Assembly (NCBI GenBank): GCA_020086605.1 | Contig: JACBWW010000003.1 | Location: forward strand, 59,197,923 to 59,261,922 | Direction of reading: 5' to 3' | Source: Lanius collurio | Lineage: Eukaryota; Chordata; Aves; Passeriformes; Laniidae | DNA length: 64,000 nucleotides | In this document: positions 36,801-51,800 of the stretch, piece by piece | How positions within the stretch are numbered: position 1 is the stretch's first letter | Layout of the letters: each line of letters opens with the position of its first letter | Notes under the pieces: generated by a model | The model's database searches: none | What the model saw: only the letters and a program-made list of their open reading frames with translations | What the model was told of the DNA's origin: nothing | Made by a program: the position numbers and the translations under genes

Positions 36801-39800
36801 TAATTTCTTTACAATTGCAGTTAATAACAGAAGATACCAAAACCAGCTGAAAAACATTTACCTTTAGAAAACATATTTGCCTGTGCTTGTGGGTAGATTC
36901 TTTTTACCTCAGGAGCTTTATGAGAATCATAGCAGTGGGACAGATGCATACAGACTGGACTGAATAATCAGAAACCATGATTTTGCAGCCATTGACCGTG
37001 TTACCATTTTAAAAACAGCGTGTCTGTCTCCACAAAGACATATTTGGCTAGCAGAGGATGTGATACCTTTCAGTGAAAGTGTATTAATCCTTTAACTACT
37101 AGAAGAAAATTTTCATGCCTGGTAGATACTTTGCATATCTGTTCTCAAATTAACAACACACTTCTGCAGCTCATACCATAGTAAGTTTTTTACTGTACAT
37201 TTTGCACATGGGACTGCTAATGATCAAACATTTTCTTCCTATGTTTATTTCTTATGCTTGAAATACTTGTATATACAATATATTGTATATCCTTATACGC
37301 TTGAGTTGTGTCATTTGTGTCCAGCACAAGATTTTAGATTTGAAGGAAGGTTGGGAATCATGCTGGGGTGCCCATCAGAGTGGCTACAAAAGAACTGTAT
37401 CTGTAGCATTGTAGCTGCTAGGAAAACATTTGCCAGGTTCTTATGTGGCTGTATTGGGGAAATTGTGCACAGCACATGACTGCAGGAGGATCTCTGAAGG
37501 GAACTGTTTCCTGGATTTCAGTTCAGCATTTGATGCAGAAGGGTCTCCTTGTCTGCTGCAAGGCCCACAGCTGCATCAGGTGTTCTTTGCTCACCATTCA
37601 ACAAAATAAAGTTGCTTCCTTTGCTCCTTCTTTTGCTACCAGCACTGGTAGAAATTACATTTCCCAAAGGTGAAGAATATCTCCTGTTAACCACATATTA
37701 ATGTCTTCTTCCAATCAGTTTTTGCTTCTGTTGGAATGTTTGCTTCCACATCTTCTACTGCTATGTTGGTGCCAGATAATATCTGCAGTGAGCTTACAGA
37801 ACAAAACATTCCTGGTTCACTGGGCCAGTCCATGCTTTTGCTTTGTTAGGTGTTCTTACAGACAGAAGATGGTGAACCTGTAGTCCTGCTTTGTAGTAGC
37901 TTGTGAAGTTGCATGGTGCCTGGTTAGAAAAATACTTCATGAGGTAGAGAAAAATGAAATAATAAGGATTATATATTGACAGATCTGAATCTAGATTCAT
38001 TTCATGGCTTGAATTTCTGAGCACTGATCCTCTAGCTAGAACTAAAAATCAGAGAATCTGAGAACCACACAATGGTCTGGGTCAGAAGGGACCTTAAAGG
38101 TCATCTAATTCCAACATTATCCACTAGACCAGCTTTCACAGCTCCATCCAGACAACTCTCCCAGGGATGGGGCACTCTTCTCTGGGCAGCCTGTGTCTTA
38201 CAGAACCACAAAAGCTTCCTCGTAAACTGTAGTGCTTGTTTTTTGTATTTAAAACTCAACTTCACTTGATTTTGAAAACCATTTTATGGTTTTTGATACA
38301 AATCCATGATTGCCAAGATAAACAACACTGTGATTTTTGCAACTTGATTGAAATAGGATAATTTGAATGTAAAATGTTTATTTAGGTCCATAAAACCTAA
38401 GTGTTCTATGTAGTCTAATGCAGAATTAAAATCTTACCTGGTAATATTACTTTTTTTTGTCTAATAGGACTAAGTAAGTTTCTGGTTTTCAATTAACCTA
38501 AACTGAAGCATAACTTAATCTAACTTAAATAGTAAATGTGTTAAAACACCTCGTGTTTATGCTGAATTTGTTTTATTTTGTTTTAATGTCCTGAACAGTT
38601 CCTGAGAGCCCAAACTTCACTAATTTATAATTCCTTGAGCATTGTGCACCTTAAATTAATTTTGGGCGTATCTAATTTGTCCTGGAAAGCAATAGAAATT
38701 TCTTCTGAATTTGTCAGGTTATTTTTGAGGACTTCAACACTTCACCCCCAATACTGACATTCCCAGAGATTTTAATAGTAATTTTTATTCAGATTTATAT
38801 TTTTCAGGTTTTCTCAGTTCTGTTTTTTCTTAATGGCATAGAACCTTTTCTGTCTCTACATAGTTAGGCAATTACAGCTTTTTTGTGAGGTACAACTGTA
38901 GCTATTGCCTTATGCTTTGCTGACAGAAAGCTTTCTTGTTTTTATATTGCCTCGTCTTTTACAGGTTTTTTGTAGTAGTGATATTATACATAAGTTTGTG
39001 AATGAAGTTACATATTCTAATATATTATTTGCTCCCAATATGGTAATATTATTCAGGTAATTTGGGAGCTCCACTGCTGAGAATGTTTGGAAATTAAGTC
39101 CTTTGTTGTATTATGTCTGAGAAAGGTTTGCATGTGTTAGAGTTAAGAAGTAGCAATATAAATTCTGATATGAATTTCTCAAAGATTGGAAAGGGGAGAG
39201 AGAGAAAAGTTTTGTAAATAATTCTGATTTTAAAATTTAGCTATCATAAATTTGGTTTTAAAGCTCAAGTGCTTGGGCTTTGGAAGGATGGTGAGGCTTT
39301 ATTTTGGAGTTGATAATTTGATTTTTGTCTTGTGCCAGAGAAATGCTTCCAGTGTAAGGATGCCATTGTTGGAATGTCCTTTGACTTCTTGTTTCTTCTA
39401 ATTTAAAGTGTTCAGCTTTGTGTAGAGCCATTTCAGAAAGACCCAAGTTGTAGATTTATGCAGATCTTATTTCCAGTCTCGATATTTTGCTTCTTTTACT
39501 AAAAATTCTTATTGCAAGGTGCTTCTAACTAAAAATTTCTGCAACTTTTCTCCTAAGGTTTATTGGCATCCAAAGCTGTTGTTGCAGATGGTGCTGAAAA
39601 AAAGGAAGGCAACAAAGAAACAGCTCCAGTCCTGGAGCAGGTATGAAATGGTAGAGTTTGATTCTTTTGCAAAGTTCCCACTGGAGTGTGCCATGGAGAT
39701 GTAGTACCTACAACATTAAAATTTTCCCCTTCAGATATAACAGGGAACTGAAAATTTATCTTATGTTTACATTTCTGGCAGAGCCAGAAGTATGGAATTT

Positions 39801-42800
39801 AATTGTCTCTAAACACAGTGTTGACTTGAATTTCAATAATGAGCTTTTGTTTTAGAAAACTAACAGAAAACAAAGTAAAATAAGGTCTCCATGCAACAAA
39901 TACAAGGAGACCAGTGTCCCAAGGTCCAGTTTTATAGCTGGAGCTACGACTGGCTTAGAAACAAGCCCTTACACAAATCTAATTTGTGTTTGAAACAGGG
40001 TTTTTGACATCACGTAAACTTCTTTTAAAAGAAGTTTCTTTTATATTGTAAGAATTTGGTGTTGTAGGCTTGTATGTGTTTTATGAACTGCTCAATGAGC
40101 CATACATTTTGCAAGGGTGTGTATTTTAATAAATACAAAAAAGAAACTTTTAAATAATGTTAAGGGTCTGATTTTTAAACCTGCATATTGGCAGGATCTG
40201 GAGGCTGCCATTCTGTCTTTGGCTTATTGCACCGTGTTCAGGCATTGCTTGACTCTGAGTTGTGCATTATCTTGCATTTAAAAAGGGCTGAATGCCTGAT
40301 CATGGGAAAGCAAGCTAAGGGTGAGCAGTAGTCTTGATTCAGGACACCTTTGTTTTCCAGTAATTTAAATCAGAGCCTTAATGTAGTTTTAATACAGCTT
40401 TTTTGTATACATTTTCTTTCTTCTTTAAGAGCAGCATTTGAACAAAGTGGCTTTGCTGCCTGCAATTCTTTAATGAGCACTTCTGTTCTTTAGCCCCGGC
40501 ACACTCTATGAACAGTCCCTGCCCCAAACCCGATTTGGTATTTTGGTTGTACTGGTTCTTTAGAGCTGATATATAATTGCATTGCTCTGGTTTGTCCATT
40601 GATGCTGCATTGGATGAGAGTCAGTGGAACCTGATTTTCTGTTTTTGATGCTGTCACTGTCAGGGCCAGCAGAGCCTCTGCGGTGCCGATGCATTGACCG
40701 ATATTTTGCATAAAGGTTTACAGTGTATTGACATGACATTCCATTTCTCAAATTTTTGCATATTAAAGATGCTATGATTTTCTTGCTACTGTGTGTGATA
40801 TTTTCAATGTGCAAAAAACTGTGAAATGGCTTACAGCATGTTGTTTTTGGGAGAATCATTACAATGTAAATCTTGCCATGCAGAATCCCATTGCGGTGAA
40901 TGGGACTTTGTGGTTTACATAGACTGTGTATGCAACAGTATAAACTGCAGTGCATATTTACTATAACCTTTTTGTTATTTCTTAGACTTAGTAACTCGGC
41001 TGTTCCTGTTTTATTGATCAGATATAAAAAACAAGATGTCTCTGTCATTGTTTACATGCTAATGGTCTGAAAAACCTCATTTTCTGCAAATATGAGTTAA
41101 GCTCTGTTAAAGAGGCATCTAAAATCCCAATTTGTCCTATTCCTTTGTTTCTAACTAAAACCAGAAACCTCACAAACATTTAAATGTGGGGAGGAAATTT
41201 TTTGAGCTTAAAGCTTTTTTCACTAACTTCTTGCCCAAACTCAAATTAAAATGGCCGAGTCATAAACCTCCCCAGAAGGTTTTCCGGTAGCAGAGCTGAC
41301 ATTCCTTAGAGGCTTTGTCTGCTACTGCTATAAAATTGAGTTGCTAAAATATCTTATAGGTTTTTTTAATAATGTAATACAGAATCTGATAGAAGTATTC
41401 AGGCCAATAGCCGAAAAGTGACTCTGTTGATGAAAGTTTTTGTTTATATTTATACATTTTTAGTTTACAGTTGTCTTAAGCCCAAAACCTCAGACGATTA
41501 GTTGCAGATACAGTAGTTTATTTAATTGTATTAGGGTATGTCATGTTATATTTCCTTTTGACCAAGACCTGAGTAGATGGATAACATTAATTCATTAAGA
41601 TTTTTAATGTTAATTTGTCCTGTTAAGAGGTTAAGCACCTTATCAAAATCTTAATTTAATTTTTTTAATCTTGTTTAAATAACTTTGTAATTTGAAAGTA
41701 ATGGATGCTGTAGTATGTCTTTCACATCTGTGAAGATGAACAATAAAATTGTTTATTTACAAGTTACGACTCTAATTAATTTCTGGTAATACCTCTCATA
41801 ACCAGCATAGGTATACTCTGCAATTCACGGAATATTTTATTTAAATGAATAAACTGCACTTAGTACATGTGTAATGAAGTTATTCAAGGTAGAACTGATG
41901 TCTGCTGAATGGGATGTTTTGCACTGGATCTTACAGGATACTGCCAGCAAGCCGTTCATGTAGCATTCAGGGGCACCCTTTTACAGACATAGAATGTGCA
42001 CTTGTGGGGTTTTGTTTTGCCTTTTTTTTGTTTTTCCTCCATTGGAACATGGAAAGTTCTAGTGGAAAATAAAATCACAATTTATAACAAAACTCAACAA
42101 TACCCTCAAATCGCCAGAGATACGATGTTTCTAGTTTGGGCCAAGTGGTGCACACGTTCTAAATATACCTCTCTGCTTTGTTAGTTATGATGGCTTTATT
42201 AGATGGTACTATGCTGTATGATGTAACTGGGACAAGAAGGGAGACAGGCCTAAGAAATTATGTTCAGATATTGTAGTTTGCCCTTATTAGGCAAGTTGTA
42301 ACACATGCATAGTTTTGGTAACGTAGGAAGAACTTCTAGTTAAAAATTTAAAATGCTAATGTCTGTCAATGCATGCTAACAGTCTAAAAATAGCACTGTT
42401 TGTGTTAAGAAGGATGAAAATTGAGGAATTTGGAGAGATGCATTATATGTTGACTTTTTTTCCTTCAAAAACTATTTTAACTCTTTATCTGCTCATTTTC
42501 CCCCCAACAGTTAGCAATCTGTTTAACCCTGTGGTGCTAGAAGTTGTGATTTCTTCATGTTTGCACAAACATATAATGTGGTGAAATCCAGACTCCCAGC
42601 ACTGAAAGGGGTTGTGTGAGAGTGTGTTCAGTATTGGAAACTTTTCATGGTTTTCAGACATTCCTTAAAGGAGCATTATCAACTTTTTCAGGTTCTCAAA
42701 AATACAAATTCCTTGTTAAATATAGTTTTCCTGAGGAACTGCTTATTTTTTTTTTTTCCCATCTCTGGTTGGGGAAATGACTGTGTAGGGAAAACCTTGG

Positions 42801-45800
42801 CAACTATTTTTAGACCTGCAATCCTCTGAAGAAGGATTGTTTGCTCTTAGCAGTACCAGAGTTCAAGGAGTGTCTGGACAGCACTCCCAGTCATGATTCA
42901 GCAGCAGGCAGTCCTGTGAGGAGCAGGGAGGAGGACTTGGGGATCCTTAGGGGTCCCTGCCAGCGTGAAGTGCTCTGTGATGGTGCATCAGTGTGTGTAT
43001 CCTGCCTGGGAACAGATGCTCTCTGGGTTGTACTTGGAGACTGCACTGACAGTGAAGATGAAAGACAAAACTAAAAATACATCATTGAATTTTTAAATTG
43101 GGTATAGAGGGAAAATGTTTTAATTTCAGGCTTTTTGCAGGTGTTTCAAATAGTAAGAATTGAGCATTCTGAATACTGAAAACAATTGGTAGTGCTCCTT
43201 TAAAAAAAGCAAAATTTAATGTGATGCATTTTAAATAATTTTCATTTGTACTTAGTGTTGCTTTAATATGTGTTTGAGTACTAAAATTGCTTTTAAAAAG
43301 ATCAAAATAGAATACAAGAACTACAGCGAAGAAACTGAAATAAAAGTATCAATTTTTTATTATTTATTCAGGAGATTTCACCTAAACCACAAAGTCAGAA
43401 AAAAAATGAAGCTGATATTAGCAGTTCTGCCAACATTCAGAAACCTGCACTGTTATCCTCAACTTTGTCTTCAGGAAAGGCTCGCAGCAAGAAATGCAAA
43501 CAAGAATCTGGAGATTCTTCCGGGTGTATAAAGCCCCCTAAATCACCACTTTCCCCAGAATTAATACAAGTCGAGGATTTGACGCTGGTCTCTCAGCTTC
43601 CTTCTTCTGTGATAAATAAAACTAGTGAGCACAGACATTTTAAAAAAAATACCGTAACTTCTTATAAGAGATATACAGAAATTTTCTTTGGTTGTAAATG
43701 GCTATTGCTTTTAAAAATGAATCTGCTTTAAATAAAATATCCAAGTGGGAGAATTAGGGATAGCTCACTATTTTAAAAGTCAAGTCACATAATAAGGCAT
43801 TTGAATTACTCTACCAGAAATAATACATTTAAATAATATATTGGTATTTATAGAGTCATGGCTTTTAAGGGTTGGCTTTCCCTCTAGCTTAAATCTTCAC
43901 ACTAGCACTAACAGTGATACAGGAAAAATCAAACCTCCCTTCTGAAAAGGGCCTGATTCATTAAAAAGAAAAGACGTACACTTTGGTGTGGACCTTTCCT
44001 TCTCTGAGAAACTTCACCTGCAGCAGGCTGATGTTCTGTACCTGTTGGCTGTGGCATTCTTCACCTTATGTGATATTTCCTCCAAACATGATGTGAAAGA
44101 GAAGATGGGTTCAAGATCTGTGGTGGAGAAATATAAAAAATTGTATTTCCTTGTCCCAGAAAAATTCCTTGTGTTTTCAGCTTCTTAACGTGTGTAACTG
44201 ATTTGCCAAGTACAAAATGCTGTTTATCAGAAGAACAGGGAAAGCTTTACGCTGCATGCTTGAATATGCTATATTTTGTGAATATTAAGGTATTTCTATA
44301 ATATTTTTTTTGAGATTACGTTAGGTGTTTAGTGTCAGATTCTTGGCCTAAAGAACATTAAATTATGAGGCCCAAGGTTACAATAAATGCAGGTGTCAGT
44401 AAGTCAAAAGCTACTTTTTTTTTTTTTTTCACTTTTAGAGTAGTGATTGAGGATGGAAGACTCAACCTGCATCATGTGTCCCCTTAACCTTGATTTTATA
44501 GCTTCACTTATAAGTTTCTTTTTAATCTTTGCTCACAGATAACTTTAAATGAGTGGGAAAGGGAGGGATGCACATTCAGCCTTCTTCATTTATTCAGTAC
44601 ACATTGGTAAAAATTGTATTTTGTCCCCACAAAATATTAGCAGTCATCCATATTGTAATACGCCTTCCATCCCTACCCCTAGAGCAATGGTAAGTAGCTT
44701 TCCTGGAGCATGCTTATATTTTGGATTAAGTTGGACTTCTCTGTAGCAATATTTCTTTAAAATAGCTAATTTAAAACTTGGTAACTTAGTAGATTAGATC
44801 TTATTAGTGTTGTCTTTTAATCTTTGGCTGCCAAATTTTTTCTACCCCTACCGTAAAGTTGGTTTTGCCATGTCTTTATTAAATCTGTATATCTGACTCT
44901 AAAAACTGCTTATAAAAAGGAGAGAGCTGTGATTTGCAGTGTAACAGCGACTTAAATGTTTTTCTAAGGCAAAATTTTGTGAAACTGAGTAATATCGGAG
45001 AGGTGTAGGGGAGTGTGGGTTTTTTGTTTTTAATGAATCAGGCCTATATTAACCTATATCAATCCTCCTCCCTCCCCTTTCTTTTTTTGTTAAGCATAAA
45101 GTTCTGGAGCCTTCTTACTGTGCCATGCATTGGCAGTATGCATTTGAATTTCAGTTGGGGTATTGATATCAGGTTTGCAGAAGGCAGGAGGTGGGATATA
45201 AAATTAAACACTGTTTCTGATTATTTTTTCAAGTTGTATGTTAACACTATCCATGACTTATTAGATCTTTAACTGTGATCATTTGTTCTGTTTATTGTTA
45301 AATCCTGTTGCCCCCTTCCATTATAAGTAGCCGACTGCCTGGGTTGGATGGGGAGGGTTGTTTACTGTAAATACACTGCTTACCTAAAGCAACCATCTTT
45401 AGCAATTGGGAAGTAGATGCCCATGTAATTTATAATAAGCAAAAACCAGAATCATGTGTTGAGCATAAATCTTTCTTTGCTCCTGGTAGTCACAGTTTTG
45501 TAATTACTTTTACCAGTTTTGCTGTGACTATCAGCTTTGCAAACAAGAGCTACTTAAAGCACTCCCCATCTTTAGATCTCAAATGCTGCGGTAAGATGAT
45601 GGTGTATCTCTCTGCTTCATGAACATTGAAAGATCTCTTTTTAGGTCCATCACAGCCAGTGAGTTCCCCTAGATCCTACAAAAATAGCCAACGGAGAAGA
45701 AGATCACAGCGTTTAGCCACTTGCTCCTTGCCTGATGATTCTGTAGAAAAAGTTTCTTCTCCCTCTGCAGTTACTGATGGAAAAGTGTTCTCCATCAGTG

Positions 45801-48800
45801 GTCAAAACCAACAGTCATCAAAATTGGAGGGTAATGTATCTTAATCTAATAAAGAACTGCCCGAGAGAAATTGACTCATAAAAATTAGACCTTTCATGGT
45901 TTTCAACTAATGGAATATTTTGACTTGCTGTAGCTAAAGCTGTATGCTGTTCCTATGTTATGTAACACTGCAATCCAGATTGTTGTTTGTTGGACCCCTG
46001 TATCTTTTTTAATATGGCATTTTTTCTTTTATGTAGTACCTGATGTTGCTCATGTGTCACTTGAGAAGCGTGGACCGTGTCTCCCTCTTGATTTAAGCCG
46101 TAGTTCGGAAGTTACAGCACCATTATCCACAGAATCCACTTTCCGTAATGAATATCCCAGTAAAGACAAGGAAGATATTCAGATGATTACATATCTTTCT
46201 TCCAAAGCAGTAACTGATGGAAGAGTAGCTACAACAGCGTCAGGTAAAGAGATTCAGTATCCAACCAGGGAGATTTATAGTTGTAGGGTTAAAATGTGTG
46301 TGTGTTCAATCCCACAGACAGAGGGGATACTTTTTATTTTCCTTTCTGCACACTCAAAAACCTGCCTCTCTTCTGGACTCCATCTGCATATTCTTTGTCT
46401 TCACTGGCTTAGAGCTGTGTTAGCACTTTTAACACACTTTAGGGGAATCTGAGAGTGTGGAATGTAGTAAGCAGTATTTCTTTCAAAAATATTTTTGCTA
46501 AAAGTTGTAAAAATAATTAATGAAGTGTTTACTAGCATACTAATTTGTGGCTTCAGCTTTAAAACAATGCTGTTCCTGAAGGCAGTCAGCACTCCTCTGC
46601 TTTGCTTCTGTTTGCAGTGGAAATTCTGTCCTCTGCTTGCTGCAAGATATTACTTAAAAATATTTCTGAAAAATCCTCAAAATCATTACATAGACTTGGT
46701 CACCCTCAGAATCAGCACAGAGCCCAGTGCTGCCTCTCCATTTGTGACGGTTTATTGTCCACTGTGGTTTACATGAAACGCTTGGATAGAGGTAACCAAA
46801 AGATTTGGGGAGGGATTGGCATAGTGGTTTGCAGACCCTAAAAGTGGGATGTTTTTGTCCAGTGTATGCTAGGTGTTCATATAATTTTTTTGTAAATAAG
46901 TCTCTTATGGGGGTATTATACCATTTTTTACTGGCTTCCAAGAAAGAATTCTTTTAAAGCCTTTTTTAAAAATTCTTGTTTTGTTTTGTTTCATGAGAAA
47001 AATGTTCAGAAAAGTAGGAAGAGGGGAAAAAAATCAAATTATTGTACTCTGCTTGGAAAGTTTTTGATAAGTGTGTTTGATAGTAAGGGAGGACAGCATG
47101 ACCTTAAAAGATAGAGTAATGATACTTAAACCATATTTTAGTCTACTAATGGATGAATCTCTTAAACTAATTTGTCAAAATAGGGGCTATGGGTATCTGT
47201 AGTGAGCCACCACTTAAGGTTTTTAAAATATTAAAATTAAAATATTTCTTAATTACTTGAGCGAAACCATGTGACAGTCTTCGTTTGCCCTTGATACCTT
47301 GCACAGCAGCAGAATTACAGATTCCTGGGAAAATTACTTTTATAAAAGTCCTTTTTATGTCATGTCTTCTGCCACTAAGAGAAGTGCTTTTGGGAGATGT
47401 GTATTTGCCCGCTCGTTGAACAAGACCATAAAAGAAAGCAACAGCTTCCAACAACCATCTGTTTCCTGTTTGGTAAAATTCATTTCAGTTACTAGGAATT
47501 TAACTTCTGGCTTTTCTGGTATATTTTCTGGCTCATTTTGTTTATAGTTGGTAATATTGGTAATACTGGAAGTTGCCTGCTCCTGTCATGGGCCTGCCTC
47601 AGGGCAGAGTGAGTCGGTTCTAAACCCAGCACTCAGGAGTGCACTTTGGACCTGTTTGTTGAGCTGGGTTTTGGTCTTGGCCACAGCTGGAGCAATAATA
47701 GAAAGAATAAATTTCATTAAGAGCCACCTTTATTTAATGACTCAAAATTATGTGACATGTCCACACAGCTGGTGTCAGGGAAAAACATTCCCTGATAAAT
47801 TGTCTGTTGTTACTATTTGAGTCCAAAGTGGGAAGCCAAAAGTGCTTGCAGTCTATACTAGAGGATGGAGTTTATACTGTATATAAAGCTTTATGAGCCT
47901 TTTTTCATATCTATATAATTTTAAGAGTTATAAGCTCTAAAAGAACTGATTTTCCAGGTACATTTTTGTCTTCTGAGTTTTTACCTTCCAGACTCATCTG
48001 TTTTGTTCCTAATTTTCATGTATTGCAGTTATTCTTCATGCAATAAATGGAACTGTGTCTTGATCTTTCATACTGACTTTTTGTCCAAATGCTAGAAGTT
48101 TTCAGTGATTTGGAACATCTAGCCCAGCAGCTTCTTGGGTATATGCCTCATGGCCTGAAAGACTAATCTAAGCAGGTTGATATCTTTAATTCACGGATTT
48201 CATAGCAGGTTTTGGAGCTATCTGCCTCTCTTAGTGGTATATCACTAAGACTCACTAACTGAAATTCATGTGTGTTTTGGGTTCATCTCAGTCTTTTAAC
48301 TCTGGTGAAACATGTTTATCCTTCTCATAATTTTAGAAGAAAAAGAAAAATCTAGATTTAAAGTTCAGGTTTGAAACCTTTGGAGTTAGTTTAGACTATT
48401 GAATAAATCTGTTGTGTTCTCTGCTTTAGAAGGCATTGTTTTGCCTTTGAAGTAGCACAGGTTCTCCAGTCATGTTCCTGAAGCACACATAATTACACCA
48501 AATTCTTGCATGCTTTAGGAAAATTAATAGGATCCACTCTATTTATCAGTACTTTTCTGATTGTCTGTTTAACAATAGCAAGCAAATATATATACAGGAG
48601 AGGTGCCCAAAGCTTTCCTCATTCCTATCAATTCTTGAAATAATTGAGAAAAGTTAATTTGTGTTATGCAGAAACATCTAAGTGCAGTTTCATACACTGC
48701 ATTGTTTATCATTGTGTATGCATGGTGACTCTGTACATTACAAATTGAGAACTCTGGTGTAAAATCCAAACTGTTCTGTAATTGACCTGAAAGAACTACT

Positions 48801-51800
48801 ATAAATCTGCATCTCTTTTGTTTCACAGACTTTAAATCCACAGTCAGTCAGAATACTTGGAAAACAATGTGGTTTTGCCATTCCGAATATATGAACTTCT
48901 GGTCTTTCTGTAGTTGTGCTTCTCTTTAAATTTTTGGTACTTTTTCTTGGTTTCTGTAACTCTGCACTATTTATGTTAATTTAACTCTTATATGTTGAGC
49001 AGACATAATTTCAGCAAGCAATTTGGGCTTTGAGATTTAAGTAAAAGGAAAATAGTTTAATGTTTACTAATCTAACAATATAATATTTGTAATGCTAATA
49101 TAATTTGTTATCACTAGCTGTTATTTCCTATCCTAATGCCTATAGACAATTTTGCTAGTCGGGTAACATTAGGTTAACTATACAGGAAAAATTTGCATTT
49201 AAGACTAAAAGAGAAAAAACATTGCATACTTTTATATAATTTCCTTGGTAACAGGTTTACGGCAGCAAGAAGCAGCTGATGTACAAAATCTTCAGTAAAT
49301 AATATAGGTCGCTTTTTAAAAACTCTTGCCAGTGTTACTGAGTACTTTACCTTGCTTGTAAGAGGGATGAACTATTGTTCATCTCATTACTTGCTCTTGT
49401 TACTTTGAAGCTGTTTGTTTTACTCCAGCCATCTATTAACAGTCAGCGTTACTCCCCAATTTGAATGCTTGCCATTGTAATCTCTGCCCAGAAGTTCCCA
49501 GTTTAGGTTGGTTATGAGGCAAGCAAGAACCTTTTCATGGGCTTATTCTCCCCGAAGGCATCTCTGTGATAGACAATTAAAAGTCTGTTTGGGTATAAAA
49601 TTGATCCTCTGCACTGGGAATTTGAAACACTAAATTAAATATGACCAGCGTGATTGATGTTTCTATGATCATATCCAAATATGATTTAAGTTGTGTATTA
49701 ATGCAGATGATTATATTTATGATATTACTTGAAACATGGAAAGCCGTGAAATAGAATATCAGTCAACAAAATAAGTTACTTCAGATTGCTACAGTTCATT
49801 TGAGCTTGATGAGTTGCAATAAGCAGTAGCACTGCAAGCCCAGCTGTGCTGCTGTACTTGTGGCACAACATCCTGTCCTGTGCCTGCACTTGCATGAGGA
49901 GGCTTGTGTCACTTCCCTATGCCATAACAGGATGAGTAGCACTGGAAACATGTCATTAACTAGACTGGGAATGCTGTAGTTTGCATTTCTTTTTAATCTG
50001 AAATTAGTCTTCCAGTGATAAAATTGATCTTGGAACAGTGACAAAATCAGTAGTTTACCAAGTCCAATCTCTGGTCGTCTTTGTGCTAAGTGTTAACTGC
50101 AGATCTCCCACATTTGCTGTGTGGGAGGTGGCTGGCTAGACTCCTTAAGAGGAATAAAATTGCAATTAAAAGTAGCAATTATAAAATAAAAAGGTAGCAT
50201 TTCCATAGAGGAGCTAATATTTTTCTGCTTGTATTTGTTACTTGCCCTTCCAACTGACTACCTTGTCTAATTTTGTGGTTATGTAAAAGGTATAGTGATT
50301 GCACAGTTGAAAAGTAGACTTTTCAAGCCTTAACACTTTATGTAGGATTTAAGAATTTAAGATTCTTAGTCTAAAATGATTTTTGATGAAGAAAAGTAAA
50401 GACCAAGACTAACATTGCAGTGTATACAGGCATGATAGCAATTTCTATTTTCAAGTTACTGTAGAAAGGCTGTTTGGAGAGTTCTGACAGCAAGATGGGT
50501 ATTTGCTTGGCAGGAGCAGATTTCTGCCCAATATAAGTGTTCCCTCAAACAGCTATTGATTACTTTGTCAGATGTGCTTGAAAATTATTGAGATACTGAA
50601 ATTTGTTGTGTTGTGGTTGTTGGTGTTCAAACATACTTGGATATCAGGTTGGGGTTTCTTCTCAATAATAAAGTTTAAATACTAGTTCATCTAATGTTGA
50701 GACTAAATTTCTCTTGAGATTGTTTGGCTGGAGTGTTCTCACATCTTTTCATCAAAATGGCAGTGACCTAATTGAAGTACGTGCATTTGGGTGATCCTTT
50801 TGCACTCTTTTTAGAAATGAGACAAGACGTTGATAGCATGATGATGTGGGGAAGTGTCACTTTTTTCTCTTACTAATGTGCTAAAATATACTTACTGCTC
50901 TACAGATGGCAGAGCAGTTCAGTCCTGTAACAGAGACAAATGGTAATTAGGAAACCCAGGAAAGGAGTAATTTGGATAGTGTTTTGTGTCAATGATAAGT
51001 ATTCCAGCAAGCTAAATGCACTTGAAATACAGACAAAGGCAAGAGTCTGAATTAGTCTTAAAAGGATTATGTTTTTAGTGAGATGGTTGATTTGAGGCAG
51101 TGGAGAGACTCAGGTAGCCCCAGCCGTGGTGGTGCAGCCCGTGCTGTGTGGCAGGAGCCAGCCCCAGAGCTGAGCAGCTGCTGCTGGCTGGGCTGACGGT
51201 ACCGAGCTGTCCTGCAGCTGGGGACACCCCCATTGCAAAGGGCTCTGTGGGCTGAGAGGGGATGCACCACTTTTATTGCTCTGTGACTTTCTGACTGGTG
51301 GCATTTTGGTTGTGTTCCCAGGAGGGCTCGTAGGAGTGGGAGTTGGGTGAGCTGTGCTGTAGCCCAGTACAGTTGGGTTGGTCTGTCCAAGTCGGGAAGG
51401 GCCCTGTACAGGGTCAGCCCTGAGGTGTTGCCTTTTCCCCAGAATCTTTTTATGACTGATGAGTTTTCTAAATTTTCTTAATGCTGCTTATCTAGTGCAT
51501 TCCAGATCAGCTCCATATTTTGTCTTGTTGAATATCTTGACCAGTAGCAGGTATTTTTCAGGACTTTTTTTTTTTTAATTATTTTTTTTTAATTTTATTT
51601 TTATTTTTATTTTTTTTTTATTTTTACATGGTAATGCTTTTGTTGGGCTGTTCTGAGAGACACCAAAGGTATCTGGTGCCTCCAAGTGTTTACAGCTGGC
51701 ATAGAAAAACGTGAACCCCTTATGACTTCACAGAGCTGCATTTTTGTACAGTATGTTCTTGGCAAGGTCCTAAAATGTCCTCAAGGGTCTGATAAAAATT

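Larger units (their letters stand above)
34781..39557 (+). other. PHF20L1: PHF20L1 intron 6 (4.8 kb)
   Basis: This intron contains two CR1 fragments on the minus strand (35935-36550 and 38050-38200). The rest is AT-rich. The stretch 37340-37620 is slightly GC-richer, ends in AATAAAGTTGC-like sequence and could be an unrecognised repeat. No exon is supported. Confidence 0.75.
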
